A stretch of DNA of 64,000 nt, from contig OY761542.1 in the NCBI GenBank assembly GCA_963664635.1, positions 4,216,001 to 4,280,000 of the forward strand. Reading direction: 5' to 3'. A program made the position numbers and the translations under genes. The notes below the pieces were generated by a model, which ran no database searches, was not told the origin of the DNA, and saw nothing but the letters and a program-made list of their open reading frames with translations. Source of the stretch: VXNE01 sp963664635. Lineage in GTDB: Bacteria > Pseudomonadota > Gammaproteobacteria > Pseudomonadales > Azotimanducaceae. Positions within the stretch are counted from its first letter, which is position 1, and every line of letters starts with the position of its first letter. Below, in pieces: positions 26,156-33,703 of the stretch.

Positions 26156-27003
26156 TACTCTCTTCTGCGAGGGGCAGGCCCCTCGCGCTGTTCCTTCTTG
26201 CGAGGGGCGAGCCCCTCGCGCTCCCCGGCTGAGGGCTCTTGCATGCGAGGGGCGAGCCCCTCGCGCTCCCCGGCTGAGGGCTCCTTCATGCGAGGGGCGA
26301 GCCCCTCGCGCTCCCCGGCTGAGGGCTCCTCGAAGCTCAGGCGGTAACCCACGCCGTGCACCGTGCGGATCGGGTCGCTGCCGCGCTGCCGGAGTTTCTC
26401 GCGCAGGCGCCGTACGTGGCTGTCGATGGTGCGCTCGCTCACCACGCGCCGCGTGAGATAGGCGCCGCGCATCAGCGTGCCGCGGTCGACGACCGTCCCC
26501 GCGTTTCTCGCGAAGGTCTCGAGCAGCCCGAACTCCGTGCCGGTCAGCGGCAGCGCGTCGCCGTGCAGCAGCGCGCGGCGACCCGGCGCGTCCACCACCA
26601 GGGGGCCGACCACCACTTCCGAGACCGGCTCTTCCGCCCGGGCGTCGATCCCGCGAAAGGTCGCGTGCACCCGCGCGACCAGTTCGCGCGGGCTGAAGGG
26701 CTTGGTGACGTAGTCGTCGCCGCCGGCATCGAGGCCCGCGATACGGTCGGCCTCCTCGTCCTTGGACGAGAGGAAGAGGATCGGCACGTTGGAGGTCCGC
26801 CGAATGGCCCGGCACACGTCGACGCCGTCCACTTCCGGCATGAGCACGTCGAGCACCACGAGGTCCGGAAACTCATGCCGGAACGCGTCGAGGGCGGCGC
26901 GCCCGTCGGCCGCGTCGAGCGTTGCGAAGCCGGCGCGGCGCAACGCGAACGACACCACGTCCCGGATGTGCGCGTCGTCGTCCGCGATCAGGATCCGCCG
27001 CAT
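26155..27003 (-). CDS. OmpR-family response regulator with repetitive C-terminal tail
   Basis: Receiver domain, residues 1-115: acidic DDD at 8-10, phospho-acceptor Asp52 in VLDVLMPEVDG, Lys101 in YVTKPFSP. Winged-helix DNA-binding domain, about 130-225: LPLTGTEFGLLETF, RTIDSHVRRLREKL, TVHGVGYRLSF. A normal OmpR regulator ends there. This one adds 57 residues made of three copies of the 15-mer EPSAGEREGLAPRMK, with small changes, and a degenerate fourth. The tail is encoded by a 45-bp tandem DNA repeat (26200-26334). It is highly charged and probably disordered. It may be a repeat that ran into the gene after loss of the original stop. It partners the downstream kinase. Confidence 0.92.
   Translation of the reverse strand: MRRILIADDDAHIRDVVSFALRRAGFATLDAADGRAALDAFRHEFPDLVVLDVLMPEVDGVDVCRAIRRTSNVPILFLSSKDEEADRIAGLDAGGDDYVTKPFSPRELVARVHATFRGIDARAEEPVSEVVVGPLVVDAPGRRALLHGDALPLTGTEFGLLETFARNAGTVVDRGTLMRGAYLTRRVVSERTIDSHVRRLREKLRQRGSDPIRTVHGVGYRLSFEEPSAGEREGLAPRMKEPSAGEREGLAPRMQEPSAGEREGLAPRKKEQREGPAPRRRE
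26167..26334. repeat. 45-bp tandem palindromic repeat inside a response regulator gene
   Basis: Three contiguous 45-bp units (26200-26244, 26245-26289, 26290-26334) follow a degenerate 33-bp unit at 26167. Each contains a near-perfect hairpin, GCGAGGGGC-GA-GCCCCTCGC, and then a constant GCTCCCCGGCTGAGGGCTC. Units differ only in the last few bases. The unit length is a multiple of three, so copy changes preserve the reading frame. The hairpin resembles REP-type palindromes, but no other copy was found in this window. Confidence 0.92.
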
Positions 27004-27022
27004 CCCGGCGCGTCCGGCGCGT

Positions 27023-27655
27023 TCAGCTCCAGCGGTCCCACCGCAACGTCTCCTCGACGGGCATGCGGGTCACCGGACCGAAGTTCCCCATCGGGTAGCC
27101 CACGGGGATGAGGGCGAACGCTTCGATGTTGTCCGGCAGCGCCAGCACGGCCCGCGCCGCGCCCCGGTCGGACAGCCCCAGGGTCGTCGGGGCGGCGCCG
27201 AGGCCCAGCGCACGGGCGACCAGCAGGAGGTTCTGCACGGCGGGCCAGATCGAACCGCCGCCCATCGCGGCGGCGCCGCGCGGAACGGGTTCGGCGAACT
27301 CGTAGCAGGCGATGACGAGGACGGGGACGTGCTGCAGGTTCTCCGTCTGCCACAGCACCGCGTCGAGCATGCGCTGGCGCTTGTCCGCGCCCTGGTGGGG
27401 CAACGCCGCCGGACGCCCCGAGTCCGGGCCGATGTAGGCCGTCACCGCCTGCTTGTTGAGCGCCGCGAGCTTCGCGCGCTGATCGGCGTCGCGCACGACG
27501 ATCCACCGCGCGCCCTGGACGTTGGAGCCCGTCGGCGCCTGGTTCGCCGCGTCGATAAGCTTGAGGAGCAGGTCCTTGGGGACCGCGTCCGGCTTGAGCC
27601 GCCGCATGGCCCGGCAGTGGTAGATGGTCTCGAAAATCCCCATTTCCTCGGACAT
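27023..27655 (-). CDS. Nitroreductase-family FMN oxidoreductase
   Basis: A 210-residue NfsB/FRP-fold flavoprotein that reduces nitro groups, quinones or enones with NAD(P)H. FMN-binding elements are visible: CRAMRRLKPDAVP with the phosphate-binding Arg pair, NQAPTGSNVQGARWIVV, and GGSIWPAVQNLLLVARALGL. ATG 27655 follows AAAGGAG at good spacing and gives the normal N-terminus (MGIFETIYHCRAMR). It diverges from the CaiB gene at 27762 over 106 bp and ends 19 bp before the response regulator start. Confidence 0.9.
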   Translation of the reverse strand: MSEEMGIFETIYHCRAMRRLKPDAVPKDLLLKLIDAANQAPTGSNVQGARWIVVRDADQRAKLAALNKQAVTAYIGPDSGRPAALPHQGADKRQRMLDAVLWQTENLQHVPVLVIACYEFAEPVPRGAAAMGGGSIWPAVQNLLLVARALGLGAAPTTLGLSDRGAARAVLALPDNIEAFALIPVGYPMGNFGPVTRMPVEETLRWDRWS

Positions 27656-27761
27656 GACCGCTCCTTTCCGGTGGCGTGCCGCACAAGTGTCTTTGACACC
27701 CGCGCACGTAATCGCTTCACATAATACGGTCACGGGGATCGGTTGGGGGAGACGCAAGGAC

Positions 27762-28946
27762 ATGGCAGGATCGCTCGAGGGCATACGCGTCATCGACATG
27801 ACGACGATCTACTCCGGCCCCATCGCCGCCTCGATCCTCGGCGACCAGGGCGCCGACGTGATCAAGGTGGAGGCCCCCGCCGGCGACGCCATGCGGCGAC
27901 CGTTCCGGCTGTCCCGCAACGGCCTGTCCGGCTCCTTCGCCATGATGAACCGCAACAAGCGCTCCATCGTCATCGACCTCTCCGGGGACGCGGGCAAGGA
28001 CGTTCTGCGCCGTCTTGCCCGATCCGCCGACGTGGTGATGGAGAACTTCCGCCCCGGCGTGATGGAGCGCCTCGGCCTCGGTTTCGACGACCTCCGCAAG
28101 GACAACCCGCGTCTCGTCTTCGCCTCCATCAACGGCGTCGGGCCAACCGGGCCGTATTCGAAACGGCGCGTCTACGACGCCGTGATCCAGGCCATCTCCG
28201 GCATCGCGACCCTGCAGGCGGACCCCACCACGGACACCCCCGTGATGGTCAACACCCTCATGTGCGACAAGATCACCGCCATGACGGCGGCGCAGTCGAT
28301 CTGCTCCGCGCTCGTCGCCCGGGAGCGGACCGGCGTCGGACAACGGGTCGAGGTGTCCATGCTCGACGCCAGCCTGTTCTTCCTGTGGCCGGACAGCATG
28401 TCGAACTTCCACTTCGTCGGCGACGACGTGCCGAAGGCGCCCTACGGGAGCCACGCCTATTTCGTGCGCAGGACCGCCGACGGCTACGTCGCGACGATGC
28501 CGGTGCAGGCCGGCGAGTGGGCGGGGCTGTTTCGCTCCCTCGAGATGCCGAACCTGCTCGAGGACGAGCGCTTCTCGACGCCCGCCGGGCGCCAGGCGCA
28601 CAGCGCCCTGTTCCAGGAACTCATGAACGAAGGTTACGCGCGGTTTCCGACGGCGGTGCTGTGCGAGCGCTTCGAGGAGAACCAGGTCCCCTTCGCCAAG
28701 ATCAACTCGCGCGAGGACGTGATCACGGATCCCCAGATCGAGGCGATGGGCGCGCTCCTCGAGGTCGACCACCCGGTGGGCGGAAAGTTGCGCCAGGCGC
28801 GGCCTCCGGGCCGGTTCAGCGAGACCCCGGCCGAGATCTTCCGCACCTCCCCGGAGCTGGGCGAGCATACCGAGGAGGTGCTGCGGGAGAGCGGGTTCGG
28901 GGACGACGAGATCGCGGGCCTTCGCGAGGCCGGGGTCGTGCGATAG
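27762..28946 (+). CDS. CaiB/BaiF family CoA-transferase (single domain)
   Basis: This is a standard 394-residue family III CoA-transferase. Family marks are LEGIRVIDMTTIYSGPIAAS, GADVIKVEAPAGD, MMNRNKRSIVIDL, VVMENFRPGVMERLGL and the nucleophile-position VSMLDASLFF. AAGGA lies five bases before ATG 27762. Unlike the genes at 1291 and 9197 it has one domain, giving an internal comparison for the fused forms. Its divergent neighbour is a nitroreductase. Acyl donor and acceptor are not predictable. Confidence 0.93.
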   Translation: MAGSLEGIRVIDMTTIYSGPIAASILGDQGADVIKVEAPAGDAMRRPFRLSRNGLSGSFAMMNRNKRSIVIDLSGDAGKDVLRRLARSADVVMENFRPGVMERLGLGFDDLRKDNPRLVFASINGVGPTGPYSKRRVYDAVIQAISGIATLQADPTTDTPVMVNTLMCDKITAMTAAQSICSALVARERTGVGQRVEVSMLDASLFFLWPDSMSNFHFVGDDVPKAPYGSHAYFVRRTADGYVATMPVQAGEWAGLFRSLEMPNLLEDERFSTPAGRQAHSALFQELMNEGYARFPTAVLCERFEENQVPFAKINSREDVITDPQIEAMGALLEVDHPVGGKLRQARPPGRFSETPAEIFRTSPELGEHTEEVLRESGFGDDEIAGLREAGVVR

Positions 28947-28962
28947 CGCGACCTGACGGGAT

Positions 28963-29268
28963 TCAGGAATCCGAATCGCCGCTGGTGGGCGTTACGACGT
29001 ACTTGGCCAACTCCTCTCGCAGCACCGGCCGAATCGCCTCGGCCAAGTCCTCGCGTTCCTGTATTCTCGGCGTCGCCTGCGACTCAACGTAAACTCGAAG
29101 CGCGGTGTTGATGAGCGTCTGATAGCTGCCGCCTCCGGCGGCACGCACCTGGGCTCGAAACCACTCAAGCACATCGTCGTCTATGCGGATGGTGATGCGC
29201 GTCTTGCCAGCGGCTGGCCGCAGGATGGCTCCGCGCGTGCCCTTCGAAAAATCATACTCGGCTTGCAT
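28963..29268 (-). CDS. brnA: BrnA antitoxin
   Basis: The 101-residue product matches BrnA: N-terminal MQAEYDFSKGTRGAI, then a ribbon-helix-helix region TRITIRIDDDVLEWFRAQV and YQTLINTALRVYVE. BrnA neutralises BrnT and represses the operon by binding its promoter palindrome. ATG 29268 lies 36 bp after the original brnT stop (29305). The C-terminal 25 residues, rich in Glu and Asp, are longer than in many homologues. Since brnT is interrupted, this may now be an orphan antitoxin. Confidence 0.92.
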   Translation of the reverse strand: MQAEYDFSKGTRGAILRPAAGKTRITIRIDDDVLEWFRAQVRAAGGGSYQTLINTALRVYVESQATPRIQEREDLAEAIRPVLREELAKYVVTPTSGDSDS

Positions 29269-29304
29269 TACGTAAAACTCTATGAATAGGAATAAACAGG
29301 GACA

Positions 29305-29736
29305 CTATCGCTCGTTCACATACGCTTCCCTCTCTGACGGCGACGCTAGTGTGCTGTCTCATGAATAGCTTGCGGTTTGCGGTAGCGCATTTTTGTCGCT
29401 GGCAAGGCGCGTCCGACGAACAGTGGTAGGCCCCACGTGAGGAGGCGCAACGCCGCCAGCGGCGAAAAGGCGCAGCGCAAACGCGAAGGTATTTGTGAGA
29501 CAGCACACTAGACGCGCGGAGATGATCCGAACGTTGTCACCTCGCCATGTGTAGCAGACAACTACGGCGCGACCCAAACCGTCCATCCCGATGGCCACGA
29601 ACCGCTCCTCCCCGCAGCTCGACTCGGCCACGCTTATCGCGAAATCGTCCTCAAAGACGGCAAAAGTATCCGCGAACTCGACGCCGTGTTTGGTCCGGTT
29701 GGCTTCGGCCTTGACGGGATCCCATTCGAAACCCAT
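29305..29736 (-). pseudogene. brnT: brnT toxin gene split by a MITE
   Basis: BrnT is a RelE-fold ribonuclease toxin. The 5' part reads MGFEWDPVKAEANRTKHGVE, FADTFAVFEDDF, ERFVAIGMDG and VRIISAR, all BrnT hallmarks, up to 29511. The MITE then interrupts the gene and the frame runs into the insert, ending at 29359 with unrelated residues. Beyond the insert the original end survives. Removing the 160-bp element plus one TA rejoins the codons as ISAR-LASPSEREAYVNER-stop, the expected BrnT C-terminus. The insertion therefore replaces the last ~14 residues with about 50 foreign ones. Activity of the altered toxin is uncertain. Confidence 0.9.
29347..29510. mobile_element. MITE of IS630/Tc1-mariner type inserted in brnT
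   Basis: A 160-bp insert (29349-29508) has perfect 13-bp terminal inverted repeats, GTGTGCTGTCTCA and its complement, flanked by TA on both sides (29347-29348, 29509-29510), within CTAG. Similarity between the arms continues inward imperfectly for about 60 bp, so the whole element can fold as one long hairpin. It has no reading frame of note. TA duplication and TIR form fit non-autonomous IS630-family elements. Only one copy is seen in this window. Confidence 0.92.
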
Positions 29737-29741
29737 GGGCA

Positions 29742-29766
29742 CACAAGTATGCACACTTGTGCATAC
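29742..29766. promoter_or_regulatory. Probable BrnA operator upstream of brnT
   Basis: Two nested inverted repeats lie just upstream of the brnT start: GTATGCACA-CT-TGTGCATAC (29747-29766, perfect 9-bp arms) and CACAAGT-ATGCAC-ACTTGTG (29742-29761). brnTA operons are autorepressed by ribbon-helix-helix BrnA at a promoter palindrome, so this is the natural candidate. The site starts 6 bp from the toxin start codon, so it would overlap the promoter or leader. Confidence 0.8.
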
Positions 29767-29882
29767 AGAGCAAGGCAGACTCCGGGGCGTCGGTCTCGCG
29801 TTCTTGGAACGCCGGAGCTCCGCCGGACGACAGCGCCTCTGGTAGCCTCCTCCCATGACGGCAGCCGCGAATGGAGCAGAAC

Positions 29883-30938
29883 ATGAGCAATCCCGCCAAT
29901 CGCAAGGTGATGGTGCGAAACCGGCCCGCCGGCATGCCGAAGCCATCGGACTTCGCTATCGAGACGGAGGAGCTGCCGGTAGTCAAGCCCAACCAGATGC
30001 TCCTGCGCACCCGCTGGCTGAGCCTGGATCCCTACATGCGCCCCGGCATGGGCGCCGCCGAGAGCGTGGGCAGGACGATCGTCGGCGGCACGGTGTCCGA
30101 GGTCGTCGAGTCACGCGCCGGGGGATGGGTCCCGGGAGACCTCGTCGTCGGCTACTACGGCTGGCAGGAGTACAGCATCGCCGGCGCCGCCGACGTGCAG
30201 TGGAACAACGCGGACATCCCCATCCAGAAGTGGGACGCCGCCCTCGGGCCGGCTTCCACGGCCGTCGGCGTGCTGGGGATGACCGGCTTCACCGCCTACC
30301 AGGGACTGCTGAACGTCGCCCGCGTGCAGGCCGGCGAGACCGTGGTGGTGAGCGCCGCCAGCGGGGCGGTCGGTCAGGTGGTGGGGCAGCTCGCCAAGAT
30401 CCGCGGGGCGCGCGCCGTCGGCATCGCCGGGGGTCCCGCGAAGTGCGCCTTCTGCGTGGACGAACTCGGCTTCGACGCGTGCCTCGACTACAAGGTTCCG
30501 GGACTCCCCGAGCGGCTCGCGGCCGCGGCTCCCGACGGCGTCGACGTCTATTTCGAGAACGTCGGCGGCGACGTGCTCGAGGCGGTCATCCCCCTGCTGA
30601 ACGACGGCTGCCGCGTACCCGTCTGCGGCTACATCGCGCACTACAACCTGACGGACGGGGAAGCCCGGCCCACGCCGCCACAACGACTGCGGGAGGCGGG
30701 GCTCCCGACCCTGGGCAAGGAGGACCGTACCGACGGGTTCCGCTTCTTCACGTTCGCGGAACTCGCCACGCAGCATCCGGCCGCCGAGGAAGCGCTCGCC
30801 GAGATGTCGGGGTGGATCCATGAAGGCCGCCTGAGATACCGGGAGAGCGTGACGGACGGGCTCGACAGCAGCATCGGCGCGTTCATCGGCATGCTGCGCG
30901 GGGAGAACTTCGGCAAGACGATCGTGCGCGTGGCCTGA
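29883..30938 (+). CDS. NADP-dependent medium-chain reductase (LTB4 dehydrogenase/curcumin reductase-like)
   Basis: A 351-residue zinc-free medium-chain dehydrogenase/reductase that reduces enones or alkenals. Family marks are LLRTRWLSLDPYMRPGM, GGTVSEVVESRAGGWVPGDL, GMTGFTAYQGLLNVARVQAG and the nucleotide-binding VVVSAASGAVGQVVGQLAK with YFENVGGDVLEAV. ATG 29883 was chosen because GGAG lies seven bases upstream; ATG 29871 is an in-frame alternative four residues longer. It is convergent with the PEP-utilising gene (25 bp apart) and diverges from brnT. Confidence 0.92.
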   Translation: MSNPANRKVMVRNRPAGMPKPSDFAIETEELPVVKPNQMLLRTRWLSLDPYMRPGMGAAESVGRTIVGGTVSEVVESRAGGWVPGDLVVGYYGWQEYSIAGAADVQWNNADIPIQKWDAALGPASTAVGVLGMTGFTAYQGLLNVARVQAGETVVVSAASGAVGQVVGQLAKIRGARAVGIAGGPAKCAFCVDELGFDACLDYKVPGLPERLAAAAPDGVDVYFENVGGDVLEAVIPLLNDGCRVPVCGYIAHYNLTDGEARPTPPQRLREAGLPTLGKEDRTDGFRFFTFAELATQHPAAEEALAEMSGWIHEGRLRYRESVTDGLDSSIGAFIGMLRGENFGKTIVRVA

Positions 30939-30963
30939 CCACCGCCCGGGCAGAGCCGCGCCG

Positions 30964-33630
30964 TCAGTCCGCCTCGACGAAGCGCACGACGCCGGCGTCG
31001 CCGTCTACTTCGACGATCTGGCCGTCCTCGAAGCGGGTCGTGACGTCCTGGATGCCGGTGACGCACGGCTTGCCGTACTCGCGGGCGATCAGCGCCCCGT
31101 GCTGCAGCGCGCCGCCGATCTCCAGGATGATCCCGGCGGCGTTCAGAAACAGCGGCGTCCAGCCCGGATCCGTCGTCACCGCGACCAGGATGTCGCCCGG
31201 CTGCACGGGCTTCTCGAACGGGTCGTTGAGCACGCGCACCGGGCCGCGCGCGACCCCCGGCGAGAGCGCCCCTCCGACCAGCGCCCCGTCCTCGTAGACC
31301 GGCGCCGGACGCAGGATGCGTCCGCGCGAGTCGATGCACATCGGGAAGTGCCGGACCCGCGAGCGCACCCGGCGCGCGAACGCCCCACGTTCGGCCACCG
31401 CCGCGCGCACGTCGAAGCCCGGCTCCGCCGCCGCGCGGTCCACGTCCGCCATCGTGAGTTCGAAGACCTGCTCGCGCCGGTCGAGCCGGCCCGCCGCCAC
31501 GAACTCGTCGGCACGGTGGAGCACGAGCGCGCGCAGCCTTCCGTTCACCTGCATGAGGTGGTGCTTGAAAAGCTCCCGCGCGCTCGCGTAGCGCGTGCAG
31601 GTGTCGTAGTACTTCTCCAGGCGCCGCACCTTCCGTCGCGGGAGCGCCGCGCACAGCTCCCGATACGCTGCTTCCCGGCGCGCGATCTGCCGGCGGCGCA
31701 TGTCGCGGGGATCGAACGCGCCGCCGGAAGCGCGGATGTTGGCCATTTGCCGCAGGGCCAGGGACGGTGCTTCGCCGTACTTGGGATTTGCGAGTTCCAT
31801 CTCCAGCGGACCCCTGCAGCCGTAGCGGGAGACGAACGCATCCCAGCGCTCGAGGAAGGCCTCGGGCAGCTCGCGAGCGTGGAGTCTGCGTTCGAGCGCG
31901 GCCAGGTCCTCGAAGTCGGACGGCGGGAGCGCCATCGCCAGCTCGTAAACGGCGACACCCATCTCGACGATCATGTCGTCCTCGTAGCCGCCACCGCCGA
32001 TCGTGTCCGCCCAGGCCACCTGTTCCGGCGACTTCGGGTCGGCGAGACCCCGTATGCGGAACATCGAGACGGCGGCGTGGAAGAAGGCGGGGTACGACGA
32101 TACGGCGATCGTGGAAGCCATGCGCTCCAGGTCCTCGCGGAACGTCTCCACGACGCCCTTCGAAGGATCCGGGGGGCGGGCCAGCCAGGCATCGAGCGCC
32201 GCGATCGCGCCCGCGTAGTCCCGGTCGAACCGCGCGCGGTTCAACGCCGGGCGCAGGAGCGTCGTCACCGCACGCCGACCGTTCCAGAGCAGGCGCGGCA
32301 GATGCCCGAGCAGTCGCAGTCCCCGTACGTGCCGGGGCGGCGCCTCCAGCCGGTATCGGTCGATCTCCGAGGACAGGAGGACCTGCGCCATGAGCTGGTT
32401 CTTCTCCTCGCTGAGCTTCGCGAGCTGCTCTTCGTTGTCTCCCACCAGGTGCAGGTACATCGACATGTCCATGTACATGCGGCCGGCACCCACGTGCAGG
32501 CCCCAGGCCCCGCAGTCCAGCGAACCCGGCGGGCGGTTGACCAGCCACGCCACGATCATCCTGAGGAGGGTCTCGATGGCGTCGTCGGCCATGGGCGAGG
32601 TGGGCTCGCTCATGGTGATGCCTTCGGTGAGGTAGCCGTCCATGTAGAGCCTGCGCGGCTGCCCCGGCGCCGTCTGCAGCGACTCGTGCAGCGGCACGTA
32701 GGCGGTCACGGGACGCGCCTGCAGGACCCGCAGACGGCCGTCGGCAAATGCCCACTCCACGTCGACCGGCTCCGCGTAGAGCGCTTCGATGCGCTTGACC
32801 GTTTCCGTGAGCTCCGCGATACGGTCGCCGTCGAGGCTCGGTTCGTCCGGCCGGTCGCCCCCCTTGTCGCCCAGACGCCGCTCGACGACCTCCCCGGATA
32901 CCGCGTCCACGACCACCGTGTCCGGCGTGATCTCGCCCGTCACCAGCGCGTCCCCGAGCCCCCAGCTCGCGTTGATGAGGACCTCGTCGAAGTCGTTGGT
33001 CAGGGGGTTGAGGGAGAAGGCGACCCCCGCGACCTCGCTGTCCACGAGCTCCTGCACGATCACGGCGATGGAGGGGTCGAGGGCGTCGAAGCCGCGCTCC
33101 ACCTTGTAGAGCAGGACCCTCGCGTCGAGACAGGAGGCGAAGCAGGTGCGCACCGCGTCTTCGAGGGACGCCCCGTCGACGCCGAGCACGGTTTCGTAGA
33201 GCCCGGCGAAGGACGCGCCGGACAGGTCCTCCTCCGGCGACGACGAACGCACGGCGTAACTCGACTCACCCAGTTCCGCGGCGGCGCGGTCGAGGGCCGC
33301 ACGCTGCTCCGAATCGGCGGGCAACGTCCCCGCGAACGCCTTGACCCGCTCGCAACGCCCATCGAGATGGGCGCCCTTTCCATCGTCGGCTTTCGCCCGC
33401 GCCGCTTCCAGGACGGACGCCCACTCCGGGGACGCCCGGACCTGCGCGAGCCAGGGCTCGAAAAAGGCCGTCGTCAGCACCACCCCCGGCGGCACTTCGA
33501 AGCCCGCCTGGCACAGTCGGATCAACGACGCGGCCTTGCCGCCGACTTCCTGTAGCGGCCCGGCTTCCGCAGTCGAGAGCGGCATCAACGCGACCAAGCG
33601 AACCCCCGTCCCCTGCAACCTCTTGCGCAT
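30964..33630 (-). CDS. PEP-synthase-like enzyme (pyruvate/PEP-binding and phosphohistidine domains)
   Basis: An 888-residue protein with an N-terminal ATP-grasp PEP/pyruvate-binding domain (about residues 25-330: VGGKAASLIRLCQAGFEVP, YAVRSSSPEEDLSGASFAG, ILQ-type end VLQARPVTAYVP). A long variable middle follows (330-790), then the C-terminal swivelling phosphohistidine domain (GILEIGGALQHGALIAREYG, with His in place for phosphotransfer). There is no C-terminal PEP-synthase TIM barrel, so it is not classical PpsA. The layout resembles rifampicin phosphotransferase and other small-molecule phosphotransferases of this type. Substrate unknown. The start may be ATG 33585 rather than 33630; the motif VGGKAAS lies soon after either. 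Confidence 0.85.
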   Translation of the reverse strand: MRKRLQGTGVRLVALMPLSTAEAGPLQEVGGKAASLIRLCQAGFEVPPGVVLTTAFFEPWLAQVRASPEWASVLEAARAKADDGKGAHLDGRCERVKAFAGTLPADSEQRAALDRAAAELGESSYAVRSSSPEEDLSGASFAGLYETVLGVDGASLEDAVRTCFASCLDARVLLYKVERGFDALDPSIAVIVQELVDSEVAGVAFSLNPLTNDFDEVLINASWGLGDALVTGEITPDTVVVDAVSGEVVERRLGDKGGDRPDEPSLDGDRIAELTETVKRIEALYAEPVDVEWAFADGRLRVLQARPVTAYVPLHESLQTAPGQPRRLYMDGYLTEGITMSEPTSPMADDAIETLLRMIVAWLVNRPPGSLDCGAWGLHVGAGRMYMDMSMYLHLVGDNEEQLAKLSEEKNQLMAQVLLSSEIDRYRLEAPPRHVRGLRLLGHLPRLLWNGRRAVTTLLRPALNRARFDRDYAGAIAALDAWLARPPDPSKGVVETFREDLERMASTIAVSSYPAFFHAAVSMFRIRGLADPKSPEQVAWADTIGGGGYEDDMIVEMGVAVYELAMALPPSDFEDLAALERRLHARELPEAFLERWDAFVSRYGCRGPLEMELANPKYGEAPSLALRQMANIRASGGAFDPRDMRRRQIARREAAYRELCAALPRRKVRRLEKYYDTCTRYASARELFKHHLMQVNGRLRALVLHRADEFVAAGRLDRREQVFELTMADVDRAAAEPGFDVRAAVAERGAFARRVRSRVRHFPMCIDSRGRILRPAPVYEDGALVGGALSPGVARGPVRVLNDPFEKPVQPGDILVAVTTDPGWTPLFLNAAGIILEIGGALQHGALIAREYGKPCVTGIQDVTTRFEDGQIVEVDGDAGVVRFVEAD

Positions 33631-33703
33631 GCTACACGGTGGGGACGCCCTTGCAGCGGCCGTGCGACCGGACTTGACTGGCTAGGCAGACCGGACAAAC
33701 TAG

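Noticed and set aside
26200..26334. Possible CRISPR array
   Set aside because: The units are directly tandem with no unique spacers, 45 bp long, hairpin-forming and in the frame of a response regulator.
29347..29510. Insert in brnT as a full insertion sequence or attachment site
   Set aside because: Only 160 bp, no transposase frame and TA-type ends; it is a non-autonomous MITE, and no integrase or tRNA is near.
30641..32755. 704-codon minus-strand open frame
   Set aside because: It is a shadow of the PEP-synthase-like gene in another frame; that gene has both domain motifs.
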